A stretch of 25,232 nt of DNA from DATKBT01 sp035546295 (GTDB taxonomy: Bacteria > Acidobacteriota > Thermoanaerobaculia > Multivoradales > Multivoraceae), in the NCBI GenBank assembly GCA_035546295.1, contig DATKBT010000115.1, forward strand, positions 1 through 25,232, read 5' to 3'. Under the pieces are notes generated by a model that made no database searches, was not told where the DNA came from, and saw nothing but the letters and a program-made list of their open reading frames with translations. The stretch's first letter is position 1, and each line of letters begins with the position of its first letter. This document shows positions 8,111 through 15,566 of the stretch, one piece after another. The position numbers were made by a program, and so were the translations under genes.

Positions 8111-8150
8111 CGGAGCGTGGCGGAACGTGGCTGAACGTGGCTGAACGTGG
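8111..8150 (+). repeat. four 10-bp tandem repeats upstream of the permease gene
   Basis: Four successive 10-mers read CGGAGCGTGG, CGGAACGTGG, CTGAACGTGG and CTGAACGTGG, followed by a partial fifth (CAGAACCC). The consensus is C-(G/T)-GAACGTGG. A 10-bp period puts each copy on the same face of the helix. The array ends 53 bp before the chosen permease start. It could be a regulator-binding array or simple slippage. Confidence 0.9.
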
Positions 8151-8203
8151 CAGAACCCAGGCCTCCGGGATCGCGTACCTCAAGAAAGACGAAGGGAGAC
8201 CTG

Positions 8204-10651
8204 GTGGACGACGTTCGCTACACGCTTCGACGATGGAGGAGGACGCCCGGCGCCACGCTCTTCGTGGTGCTGCTCATGGGCGGTGCCGTCGCCGCGGTCA
8301 CCACCATCTACAGCGTGGTCTGGGCGCTCGCGCTGCGAGAGCTGCCGTTCCCGGAGGGGCACGAGCTGGTCCGGGTGTATCAGACCGATCCCAAGGGGAG
8401 GGGACCCTTCCCAGTGTCGCTCGCCAACTTCGTGGACTGGAAGAGCTCCGCGACGAGCGTCGAGTCGCTGATCGCCTACCGGAGCCGCAACGAGACGATG
8501 GCGGGCGACGGCCCGGCTGCACGCCTGCGGGTGGGCCAGGCCAGCTCCGAGCTGTTCTCGCTGCTCGGGGTCGACGCCGAGCTCGGCCGGGTCTCGGGCG
8601 TCGCCGACGCGGCAGCCGACGCGCCCGCGGTGCTGGTGCTCTCCGAGGCTCTCTGGCGGTCGCGTTTCGGCGGCGATGCCGACGTCGTCGGTCGCGCCCT
8701 CCAGCTGGGCGAGACGAGCTACGAGGTCATCGGGGTCCTCCCCACGGAGTTCCACTTCCCCCCCTTCCCCCGTTCCTTCATTCCCGACGCGTGGACGGTG
8801 CTGCGCCCCAGCCCTGACGAGCTGGCGGACCGAGGACGGGGAACGGTCTCGGTGTTCGGCCGGCTGCGAGACGATGTCACCATCGGGTCGGCGCAGCGCG
8901 AGATGGACGCGATCTCCAACGATCTCGCCATCCGCCACCCCGCCACCAACGACGGCTGGGGCGCCCGCCTGGAGCCGGCCAAGGAGACGTGGTCGTTCGC
9001 CCTCGAGCAGCTCGGTCGCCCGGTCCTGCTCGCCAGCGCTCTGGTGCTGCTCCTCGCGTGCGCCAACGTCGGTGGTCTGTCGCTCTCGGAGCTCGCTCGC
9101 CGGCGCCGCGAGATGGTCGTCCGGGCCGCGATCGGAGCGCGCCAGTCGCGCTTGATGCGACAGCTCCTCGTCGAGAGCGCAATGCTCGCAGGGCTCGCGG
9201 GTGTGGCCGGGGTGGCCCTGGCCGTCGGGCTGATCCGCATCGCGGCGGACCTCCTGCCGGCGAGCGTACCCCTGGTGGGAGCGATCACGCTGGATGCGGA
9301 GGTGCTCGGCTTCTGCCTCGGGGTGACCACCCTCTGCGCGTTCCTGTCTGGGCTGCTGCCGGCGCTGCGCAGCCGCTCCTTCGCTCTCTTCGCGAGCATG
9401 CGCAACACCTCCTCCGCAAGAAGCCGGGGTCGCCAGGCGCTGCTCGTCGCCCAGCTGGCGGTCGCGCTGGCGACGGTGATCGCGACCGCCCTGCTGGTCG
9501 CGAGCCTCCGCAACACCCTCGAGGAGCCGACGGGGTACGCGACCGAGGGGGTCGCCGTGGCGTGGCTCGCCCTGCCGCGGGAGCTTTCGCCGTCCGCTCG
9601 TTTCAGCCTCACCCGGGAGGTCGAGGAGCGCCTCGCCGCGGATCCCGCCGTGTCCCAGTCGGCGGTCGCCGACTTCGCACCGCTCTTCGGCGACTCCGAG
9701 ATCCGGCGCTTCGAGATCCGCGGCTCGAGCGCGGCCTCGGAGGAGCAGGCGGCGGGAAGAATGGTCGACGTCCGTCGTGTCAGCGAGAGCTACTTCGGCG
9801 CGCTCGAGGTGCCGCTGCTGCACGGCCGCATGGCGCGCGTGGCTTCGCCGGACGAACCCATCCAGGAGATCCTGGTCAACCGCGCCTTCGCCCGTCGTTA
9901 CCTCGACGTCGCCGGAGGCGACGGCACGCTCGACCAGGCTCGCATCGTCGGTCGCGTCGTCGAGCTCCACGAGGACATCTCTTCGACCGCCTCGGCCGAG
10001 TCGGCCGAGGTGGCGACGGTGGTCGGGATGGTGGGCGACGAGAAGTTCTGGCGCCTCGACGGGGAGCCCTCACCGCAGCTGTACGTAGTTGGCGCGGGCG
10101 CAGGGACCTCGGTGTCGGTGCTGGCGCGCGGCCGCGCAGCCGGCGACGACCTGGACGCTGCGATCCGACGCTCCGTGGCCGAAGTGGACGAGCGCGTGGC
10201 GGTCTACGACGCAACGACGTTGGAGGCGCGCGCACAGGCGACCTCGGCGACGCGTCGCTTCACCGTCGCAGTGACGGGCCTGTTCGGCGTCGTCGCGCTG
10301 CTGCTCGCCGCTGCCGGGGTCTACGCGCAGGCGACCTGGAGCGTCGAGCAGCGACGCTCCGAGCTCGGCGTTCGCATCGCACTGGGAGCCAACCGGGGCG
10401 AGGTGTTCCGGACCATCTTCGGCTCTGGGCTGACCTGGATCGCCGGCGGCGCCATCGCGGGTGTCGTCCTGGCGCTGGCGTTCTCTCGCGTTCTCGCCAG
10501 CTCGCTCTACGGAGTGAAAGCCCACGATCCCGCGGTACTCGCGCTGGCCACGGCGGTGCTGGTGGGTGCCGCCATCGTCGCGCTGCTGCCCCCCGGCGTG
10601 CGAGCGACCCGCGTCGATCCGCTGGTCACCCTGAAGGATGCCGACGGCTGA
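8204..10651 (+). CDS. ADOP-type ABC transporter permease (MacB/FtsX-like)
   Basis: From GTG 8204 (GGGAG at 8194-8198, 5-nt spacer) the protein has 815 aa. It begins VDDVRYTLRRWRRTPGATLF, the usual start of acidobacterial duplicated orphan permeases, followed by TM1 (about 18-40). A MacB-type periplasmic domain then leads into FtsX module 1 (TMs about 275-400, with the ELARRRREMVVRAAIGA signature). A middle TM lies near 425-445, then a second periplasmic domain, then FtsX module 2 (about 690-805, with EQRRSELGVRIALGANRGEV). The frame extends up to GTG 8147, but that codon lies inside the 10-bp repeats and lacks a Shine-Dalgarno. No ATPase gene is adjacent, as is usual for orphan ADOPs. Probable role: mechanotransmission-type export or efflux; substrate unknown. 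Confidence 0.92.
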   Translation: MDDVRYTLRRWRRTPGATLFVVLLMGGAVAAVTTIYSVVWALALRELPFPEGHELVRVYQTDPKGRGPFPVSLANFVDWKSSATSVESLIAYRSRNETMAGDGPAARLRVGQASSELFSLLGVDAELGRVSGVADAAADAPAVLVLSEALWRSRFGGDADVVGRALQLGETSYEVIGVLPTEFHFPPFPRSFIPDAWTVLRPSPDELADRGRGTVSVFGRLRDDVTIGSAQREMDAISNDLAIRHPATNDGWGARLEPAKETWSFALEQLGRPVLLASALVLLLACANVGGLSLSELARRRREMVVRAAIGARQSRLMRQLLVESAMLAGLAGVAGVALAVGLIRIAADLLPASVPLVGAITLDAEVLGFCLGVTTLCAFLSGLLPALRSRSFALFASMRNTSSARSRGRQALLVAQLAVALATVIATALLVASLRNTLEEPTGYATEGVAVAWLALPRELSPSARFSLTREVEERLAADPAVSQSAVADFAPLFGDSEIRRFEIRGSSAASEEQAAGRMVDVRRVSESYFGALEVPLLHGRMARVASPDEPIQEILVNRAFARRYLDVAGGDGTLDQARIVGRVVELHEDISSTASAESAEVATVVGMVGDEKFWRLDGEPSPQLYVVGAGAGTSVSVLARGRAAGDDLDAAIRRSVAEVDERVAVYDATTLEARAQATSATRRFTVAVTGLFGVVALLLAAAGVYAQATWSVEQRRSELGVRIALGANRGEVFRTIFGSGLTWIAGGAIAGVVLALAFSRVLASSLYGVKAHDPAVLALATAVLVGAAIVALLPPGVRATRVDPLVTLKDADG

Positions 10652-10660
10652 GCGTCAGGG

Positions 10661-10676
10661 CGGTGATCGCTCACCG
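10661..10676 (+). terminator. hairpin after the permease gene
   Basis: CGGTGA-TCGC-TCACCG forms a perfect 6-bp stem with a 4-nt loop starting 10 bp after the permease stop. No T-run follows, so a simple intrinsic terminator is not proven, but the position suits transcription termination. Confidence 0.4.
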
Positions 10677-11206
10677 ACGGAGGCGGTCGAGGGGGATCAC
10701 ATCCGGGGGTGCCGAGCTTGATCTCCAGGCCCGGAGCGGGAAGATCGAGCGTTGCTGCCCGTTGCCGGCCGCGCCGTCGGGGCGTCGCAGGCGAAGGTGA
10801 CCGGCGCCGTGCCCGCGGCCGTCGCGGGGCCGTTGCCGCTCTTCCCGAGTCGCGCTCGTTCGCTTCTCGTCGAGGGGGCCGTGATGTCGCTCTCCCGTCC
10901 CACCGTGGCCCCGCGGCTCAGCCGCGACCCGGCCGACCGGCTGGGATCCCATCGCAGTGCGCTGGTCGACGGGGACGGGCTGCAGCCGCGGCGCGATGCC
11001 GATCCTCGAGCTGGCGAGTCCCGGAGGTGACTGCGGGCCTGGTGGGGCCCGTCCAGCCCTCGCGGCCCGACGACCCACGCGCCACCGTGAGCCACTCGAT
11101 CCGGAACGCCGGCGGAGCGTACGGTCGCCCGCCTGCTGGTTCCGATCCTGCCGATGGCGTTCGCGCTCACTGCGTTCCTGCTCGCGTGCCTCGAGCCGCG
11201 GTGGGT

Positions 11207-11224
11207 AGGTAGGAATGCCTACCT
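11207..11224. promoter_or_regulatory. 18-bp palindrome upstream of rrf2-nos operon
   Basis: AGGTAGG-AATG-CCTACCT has perfect 7-bp arms. It ends 123 bp before the Rrf2 gene start in an otherwise gene-free stretch. It could be an operator for a dimeric regulator. It is followed by a C-run, not a T-run, so it is not a good terminator. Confidence 0.4.
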
Positions 11225-11239
11225 CCCCCCGTTCTTCTC

Positions 11240-11252
11240 CGGCTTCAAGCCG
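11240..11252. promoter_or_regulatory. 13-bp odd palindrome upstream of rrf2
   Basis: CGGCTT-C-AAGCCG has perfect 6-bp arms around a single central base. It lies 95 bp upstream of the Rrf2 start and 15 bp after the 18-bp palindrome. It does not match an FNR box (TTGAT-N4-ATCAA). Confidence 0.3.
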
Positions 11253-11306
11253 TCTGCGCCCGCCGATAGAAAAGGGCACGACAAAGGACCTGTCGATCAA
11301 GAGATC

Positions 11307-11326
11307 GGAAGATCGGGATATCTCCC
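11307..11326. promoter_or_regulatory. candidate Rrf2 operator just upstream of rrf2 gene
   Basis: The 20-bp imperfect inverted repeat GG-A-AGAT-N6-ATCT-C-CC ends 21 bp before the ATG at 11348. Its AGAT/ATCT half-sites recall part of NsrR-type boxes (AAGAT...ATCTT), though the spacing is shorter. GATC also recurs every 8 bp at 11295, 11303 and 11311. The position would allow autorepression of the whole nos operon. Confidence 0.4.
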
Positions 11327-11347
11327 TCCCTCCGCTGGAACCAGACG

Positions 11348-11854
11348 ATGCTCGCCACCCCCACCGTTCAGTACGCTCTGCGCGCTCTCGCCTCGTTGGC
11401 GAGACTGCCGGAGGGAGACTCGATCTTCGCCCGCGACCTGGCGGCCCGAACCTCGGTGCCCGCCAGCTACCTGTCGAAGATCCTCAACACCCTCGGCCGC
11501 GCGGGCCTGGTCGAAGGAACCCGCGGCACCCGCGGCGGCTATCGGTTGGCGCGCCCCGCGGCGGACATTCCGCTGCGCGACGTGTTCGAGGCGCTCGATC
11601 CGCACGCGCTCGCACAGGTCTGCTTCCTGCGCAGCGGCACGGAATGCTCGGAGCACGACGCCTGTCCGATCCACGAACGCTGGTCGCGGATCCGCAATGA
11701 GCTCCTGACCTTCGTCAGCAGCTCGACCGTCGACGATCTGGCCCCCCGGTGGGGATCGACCGCGGCGCCAGACCGCATGCCGGCGGCGTCCGAGCAGCGG
11801 ATCGACGAGTCCCGACAGCAGCGACCGGCGGTCGCCGAGGCGCCGAGCCGGTGA
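11348..11854 (+). CDS. Rrf2-family (NsrR/IscR-like) transcriptional regulator
   Basis: 168 aa. The N-terminus carries the Rrf2 winged helix: QYALRALASLARL, FARDLAARTSVPASYLSKIL (recognition region about residues 27-46) and the wing GTRGGYRLARP (60-70). Three cysteines, C92, C100 and C106, sit where NsrR and IscR bind an iron-sulphur cluster, spaced C-x7-C-x5-C and followed by PIH. Known NsrR proteins use shorter first gaps, so the spacing is unusual. A hydrophilic C-terminal tail of about 35 residues is extra. The gene is first in the nos operon, 29 bp before the cytochrome gene. Most likely it senses NO or redox state and controls N2O respiration and its own expression (inference). Confidence 0.88.
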   Translation: MLATPTVQYALRALASLARLPEGDSIFARDLAARTSVPASYLSKILNTLGRAGLVEGTRGTRGGYRLARPAADIPLRDVFEALDPHALAQVCFLRSGTECSEHDACPIHERWSRIRNELLTFVSSSTVDDLAPRWGSTAAPDRMPAASEQRIDESRQQRPAVAEAPSR

Positions 11855-11883
11855 CAGCCCAAACCTCGCCAGGAGGCAATTCG

Positions 11884-13116
11884 ATGAAGAGCACAGTCGC
11901 ACCGCCGCTCGGGCGTCCCGACGCCAAGCGCCCGCTGGCGGCGGCGGGGCTCGGTTCGATGGCGCTCGCCCTGCTCGCCCTCGGTTGTGCCGAGGGCGGA
12001 GGCCCCACCGCCGGTGGTCCGGCGGGGACGCTCCTGGCAGAGAGGATCTCGTGGACGCGCGAGGCGGTCGCGCCGTCGCCTCCGGTGGACGACCAGTTGA
12101 TCGCGCGCGGAGCCCAGGTCTTCGCCGAGAACTGCTCGGCCTGTCATGGCGAGGCGGGCGACGGAGACGGGATATGCGCCCCCTTCCAGCTTCCGCAGCC
12201 CCGCGACTTCACCACCGGGATCTTCCGCTTCAAGAGCACCGAGAGCGCCGCCCTGCCCACCGACGAGGACCTGTTCAAGACGGTCTCGGCCGGGCTCCAC
12301 GGCACCGGCATGCCGCCGTGGCGGTTCCTGCTCAGCGATGAGGATCGATGGGCGGTCGTGCATTACGTCAAGGCCTTCTCGGATCGCTTCGACGAGCAGG
12401 CTCCGGGAGAGGCGATCGAGCTGGGGCCGGCCCCTGAGCTCACCGCCGCGCGGATCGAGCAGGGCGGGGAGCTCTACGTGCAGGGTGGCTGCGACCAATG
12501 CCACGGTGCGCTCGGTTACGGCGACGGCCCCTCGTCGGCGGCGCTGGTCGACGACTTCGGCAAGCCCGTCATTCCCCGCAACTTCCACAAGATCGGGCAG
12601 TACAAGCGTGGCTTCAGCCTCGAGGACATCGCGCTCACCATCCACACCGGCAACAACGGCACGCCGATGCCCTCCTACCGCGACGCATTCACCGCGGAGC
12701 AGATCTGGGAGCTCGCGGGCTACATCCAGAGCCTGGCCGATCGCCATCTGTCCGGCGGCGGAGCTCCGGCCTCCGCCCACCAGGGCGAGGGCCTGGGGGA
12801 GCCCGACATCGTGATCGAGCTCTTCGAGCGCAACTGGAAGTACGTGCCCAACGAGATCCGCGTCCAGCAGGGCCAGGTCGTTCGCATCGACTTCCAGCCC
12901 ACCGACAACGGACTGGGCGCCGGGCACGGGCTGGCGATCGACGGCTACGACCGCGTCGCCTTCATCAACGGGGCGATGGTGCAACGACCGAAGTCCATCA
13001 CCTTCCGGGCCGACAAGGCGGGCAGGTTCACCTTCTACTGCGCCTCCCAGTGCAGCACCGGTGACCTCCATCCCAACATGAAGGGAACGCTGGTGGTCGA
13101 GCCGGCGAACGCCTGA
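11884..13116 (+). CDS. dihaem cytochrome c fused to CuA-like cupredoxin, lipoprotein
   Basis: From ATG 11884 (AGGAGG at 11871-11876, 7-nt spacer) the protein has 410 aa. A lipoprotein signal ends in LALGC (C35), so it should be anchored on the periplasmic face. Two cytochrome c domains follow, with CSACH (84-88) and CDQCH (203-207) and likely Met ligands in GTGMPPW and NGTPMPSY. Residues about 300-408 form a cupredoxin with H348 in GHGLAI and C386, C390, H396, M399. CuA sites of NosZ and CoxII read C-x3-C-x3-H-x2-M; here it is C-x3-C-x5-H-x2-M, so two residues are inserted. It lies 13 bp before nosZ. I infer that it passes electrons from the quinol/cytochrome pool to NosZ. Confidence 0.9.
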   Translation: MKSTVAPPLGRPDAKRPLAAAGLGSMALALLALGCAEGGGPTAGGPAGTLLAERISWTREAVAPSPPVDDQLIARGAQVFAENCSACHGEAGDGDGICAPFQLPQPRDFTTGIFRFKSTESAALPTDEDLFKTVSAGLHGTGMPPWRFLLSDEDRWAVVHYVKAFSDRFDEQAPGEAIELGPAPELTAARIEQGGELYVQGGCDQCHGALGYGDGPSSAALVDDFGKPVIPRNFHKIGQYKRGFSLEDIALTIHTGNNGTPMPSYRDAFTAEQIWELAGYIQSLADRHLSGGGAPASAHQGEGLGEPDIVIELFERNWKYVPNEIRVQQGQVVRIDFQPTDNGLGAGHGLAIDGYDRVAFINGAMVQRPKSITFRADKAGRFTFYCASQCSTGDLHPNMKGTLVVEPANA

Positions 13117-13129
13117 AGGAGAGCGAGAG

Positions 13130-14962
13130 ATGTTCGACCAGGATCACACTCAGCCCGCCGACGCGCCCGACCGCTCGTCGCGGTTGGCATTCGCGGGTCT
13201 CTCACGATCGGGAGCGATGCTGCTGGCGCTCGCCGCGATCGTCGTCTTCGCAGTGACCTGCCGCAGCGCGACGCCCGACGACGACGTCGGGGATCTCGCC
13301 GCGAGGACCTACGTGCCGGTCGGAGAGTGGGACAGGTACTACGCGTTCCTCTCCGGCGGCCAGAGCGGATCGGTGTTCGTCTACGGCCTGCCGTCGGGCC
13401 GGTTCATCCGGCAGATCCCGGTGTTCGAGCCGCGCGCTGCCTACGGCTATGCCAACATGCCGGGGACCGAGACCTACGAGCGCCTGGCGGCGACCGGGGG
13501 CTTCTGGGGGGACACCCACCACCCCATCCTGTCGGAGACCGGCGGCGACTACGACGGGCGGTTCCTGTGGATCAACGACAAGGCCAACGGCCGCATCGCG
13601 CGCATCGCGCTCGACACCTTCGAGACCGTGGAGGTCAAGCGGATCCCCAACCTCTACGGCACCCACGGCGTGGCGGTGGTGTCTCCCGACACCTCCTACA
13701 TCATCGCCAACGGCGAGTTCGAGGGGGAGATCCCGCGCCGCGATCCCGATCCCGAGGGCTACCGCTCGATCATGGCGTTCCTCGATCCGATCTCGCTGGA
13801 CCCGCGATTCGAGGTCCTGCTCCCGGGCAACGCCGACATCAACGACACCAGCAAGGACGGCCGCTGGGCGTTCACCACGATCTACAACCTCGAGCGCGGC
13901 CTCACCATCGAGGAGATGATCCAGCGCGACGAGGATGCGATCGCTGCGATCGACATCCACGCCGCGGAGCGCGCGCTCGAGCGCGGCGAGTACGCCGAGA
14001 TCGCCGGTGTTCGGGTCATCGATCCGGAGCAGACGACCGAGAAGCTGCTCTACCTGATCCCGGTCCCCAAGAACCCGCACGGATGCGACGTCGATCCCAC
14101 CGGCACCTACGTGATGGGCTCGGGCAAGCTCTCTCCCACGGTCACCGTCATCGAGATCGCCAAGATCGACCAGGTGGAGAGTCCCCGGCTGGCGGTGGTG
14201 GCGGAGCCGGAAGTGGGCCTCGGACCGCTGCACACGACCTTCGACGGCCGCGGCAACGCCTACACCTCGCTGTTCGTCGACTCGCAGATCGTCAAGTGGA
14301 ACATCGCCAAGGCGGTGGCGGGAGATCCCGAGTACATCGTCGACCGCGTCGACGTCCACTACAACGTCGGTCACACCCAGGCGACGCTGGCCGAGACCAT
14401 GCACCCGACCGGCGAGTACCTGCTCTCGCTCAACAAGCTGTCGAAGGACATGTTCCTGCCGGTCGGTCCGACCATGCCCGAGAACCAGGAGCTGATCGAC
14501 ATCTCCGGCGAGCGGATGCGGCTGCTCAGCTCCTTCCCGTCCGAGCCCGAGCCGCACGACGTGGTGTTCATGCGCGCCGAGGACCTGATCCCGCACGTGA
14601 TCCAGACCGAGGAGCTCGGCCCCGACGCGGTGGCGGAAGGGGAGAGCCGGATCGAGCGGGTCGGTCCCGACGAGGTCCACGTCTACATGACGGCGATCCG
14701 CTCCAAGTACGGCCTGTCCTCGTTCACCGTCAAGCAGGGCGATCGCGTGACGCTGCGCGCGACCAACGTGGAGACCATCCGCGACATGAGCCACGGCCTG
14801 GCGATCGACTCCTACGGCATCAACATCGCGCTCGACCCCGGGCAGACGCGCGCGGTCACCTTCGTCGCCGACAAGCCGGGGACGTACTGGTACTACTGCA
14901 CCTGGTTCTGCTCCGCGCTGCACCTGGAGATGCGCGGGCGCATGCTGGTGGAGCCGCGTTGA
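13130..14962 (+). CDS. nosZ: nitrous oxide reductase, clade II type
   Basis: 610 aa; AAGGAG at 13116-13121, 8 nt before ATG 13130. NosZ reduces N2O to N2 in the periplasm. All seven CuZ histidines are present: H130 and H131 (GDTHHP), H179 (GTHG), H317 (PHGCD), H368 (LHTTF), H415 (GHTQ), H476 (EPHD). The CuA domain has H555 (SHGLAI), C590, W592, C594, H598 and M601 (CTWFCSALHLEM). The first motif is D-x-H-H without the third His of clade I, and the leader has no twin-arginine motif, so it should go through Sec, as in clade II enzymes. The leader ends AVTC, a near-lipobox with Thr where Gly, Ala or Ser is usual. It is followed after 1 bp by the next gene. Confidence 0.97.
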   Translation: MFDQDHTQPADAPDRSSRLAFAGLSRSGAMLLALAAIVVFAVTCRSATPDDDVGDLAARTYVPVGEWDRYYAFLSGGQSGSVFVYGLPSGRFIRQIPVFEPRAAYGYANMPGTETYERLAATGGFWGDTHHPILSETGGDYDGRFLWINDKANGRIARIALDTFETVEVKRIPNLYGTHGVAVVSPDTSYIIANGEFEGEIPRRDPDPEGYRSIMAFLDPISLDPRFEVLLPGNADINDTSKDGRWAFTTIYNLERGLTIEEMIQRDEDAIAAIDIHAAERALERGEYAEIAGVRVIDPEQTTEKLLYLIPVPKNPHGCDVDPTGTYVMGSGKLSPTVTVIEIAKIDQVESPRLAVVAEPEVGLGPLHTTFDGRGNAYTSLFVDSQIVKWNIAKAVAGDPEYIVDRVDVHYNVGHTQATLAETMHPTGEYLLSLNKLSKDMFLPVGPTMPENQELIDISGERMRLLSSFPSEPEPHDVVFMRAEDLIPHVIQTEELGPDAVAEGESRIERVGPDEVHVYMTAIRSKYGLSSFTVKQGDRVTLRATNVETIRDMSHGLAIDSYGINIALDPGQTRAVTFVADKPGTYWYYCTWFCSALHLEMRGRMLVEPR

Positions 14963-14963
14963 G

Positions 14964-15566
14964 ATGCCCAAGCACGCTCGCCTGTCGTTCATCGGCCTGA
15001 GCCTGCTGCTGGCGGCCCCCTTCTGGCTGCCGCTGTGGCAGACCAGGATGGAGGCGCCGCAGTACCGGGGAGACGAGGCGCTCGAGGTGTCGGTCTACGC
15101 GGGGAAGGTGCACGGCGATCTCAAGGAGATCGACAACCTCAACCAGTACGTGGGCGTCGAGCTGCCGCTCGGCGGGGTCGAGCTGCGGATCCTGCCGCTG
15201 GTGCTGGGAGCGCTGAGCGCGCTGGCGCTGCTCGGCGCGCTGGCGCCGTCGCGCTGGCAGCGGCCGCTGGCCGCCCTCCTCCTGACGCTCCTGGTTTCCG
15301 CCTCGGCCGGAGGACTGGCGGTGCTTCAGTACCGCCTCTACCAGATGGGGCACCAGCGCGGCGAGCAGATCATGGAAGGGGTCGAGGATTTCACGCCGCC
15401 GGTCCTGGGTCACATCCACGTCGCCAACTTCGATGCCTGGACGCGGCTCGGCGCGGGGGGTTGGCTGCTGGTGGTCGCGGTCGCGTTGTGCGCGGCCATG
15501 GTCTTTCGGCTGCCCGTCGCAGGTCGTCCTCTCCTCACCTCGGCCGTCAGCGGAGGTCCGGCATGA
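14964..15566 (+). CDS. four-TM protein of the nos operon (NosB-like position)
   Basis: 200 aa. Start ATG 14964 lies 1 bp after the nosZ stop, with GGAG at 14950-14953. Membrane segments are visible at about 7-25, 70-91, 98-120 and 165-186. Between TM1 and TM2 is a periplasmic-type stretch with APQYRGDEALEV, GDLKEIDNLNQYVGV and a short Pro-rich end, which I recall from proteins encoded beside clade II nosZ. Another conserved stretch is VEDFTPPVLG near residue 140. Its place directly after nosZ is that of nosB, a clade II membrane protein of unknown function, but I cannot confirm orthology. It probably helps NosZ maturation or electron supply at the membrane (inference). Its stop overlaps the next gene by 4 bp (ATGA). 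Confidence 0.82.
   Translation: MPKHARLSFIGLSLLLAAPFWLPLWQTRMEAPQYRGDEALEVSVYAGKVHGDLKEIDNLNQYVGVELPLGGVELRILPLVLGALSALALLGALAPSRWQRPLAALLLTLLVSASAGGLAVLQYRLYQMGHQRGEQIMEGVEDFTPPVLGHIHVANFDAWTRLGAGGWLLVVAVALCAAMVFRLPVAGRPLLTSAVSGGPA

Larger units (their letters stand above)
7702..8203. other. divergent intergenic region with two tandem repeats
   Basis: This 502-bp region separates the divergent secreted-protein and permease genes and must hold promoters for both. I find no believable gene in it; a 75-codon minus-strand frame (7956-8183) is Pro/Ser/Arg-rich and unsupported. It carries a 31-bp tandem duplication near the left gene and a run of 10-bp repeats near the right gene, listed separately. 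A short stem AGCCC-TGC-GGGCT also occurs around 8073-8085. Confidence 0.55.
10652..11347. other. 696-bp region without a recognisable gene, upstream of the nos cluster
   Basis: Frames are open on both strands but none has a ribosome-binding site, a natural composition or a family I recognise. The 209-codon minus-strand frame at 10671-11300 is Arg/Gly/Ser/Pro-rich and looks like noise. A plus-strand piece around 11130-11200 (RLLVPILPMAFALTAFLLA) is hydrophobic but has no start or continuation. The right part (11200-11347) holds the promoter of the nos operon and several palindromes, listed separately. Confidence 0.55.

Noticed and set aside
8111..8150. CRISPR-like array
   Set aside because: Units are 10 bp with no spacers; it is a simple tandem repeat.
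7956..8183. 75-codon minus-strand frame between divergent genes
   Set aside because: Composition is Pro/Ser/Arg-rich and it runs through the 10-bp tandem repeats; no support.
8147..8206. GTG 8147 as start of the permease
   Set aside because: This codon lies in the 10-bp repeats without a Shine-Dalgarno; GTG 8204 has GGGAG at good spacing and matches the usual ADOP N-terminus.
8180..9970. 596-codon minus-strand open frame opposite the permease
   Set aside because: Antisense shadow of a clear FtsX-type permease; no recognisable motif, ribosome-binding site or plausible composition.
10671..11300. 209-codon minus-strand frame in the gap before the nos operon
   Set aside because: Arg/Gly/Pro-rich, no Shine-Dalgarno, no recognisable family; treated as noise.
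11539..13071. 510-codon minus-strand frame opposite the cytochrome gene
   Set aside because: Antisense shadow of a gene with two haem motifs and a lipobox.
13202..14992. 596-codon minus-strand frame opposite nosZ
   Set aside because: Antisense shadow; the plus strand carries every NosZ copper ligand.
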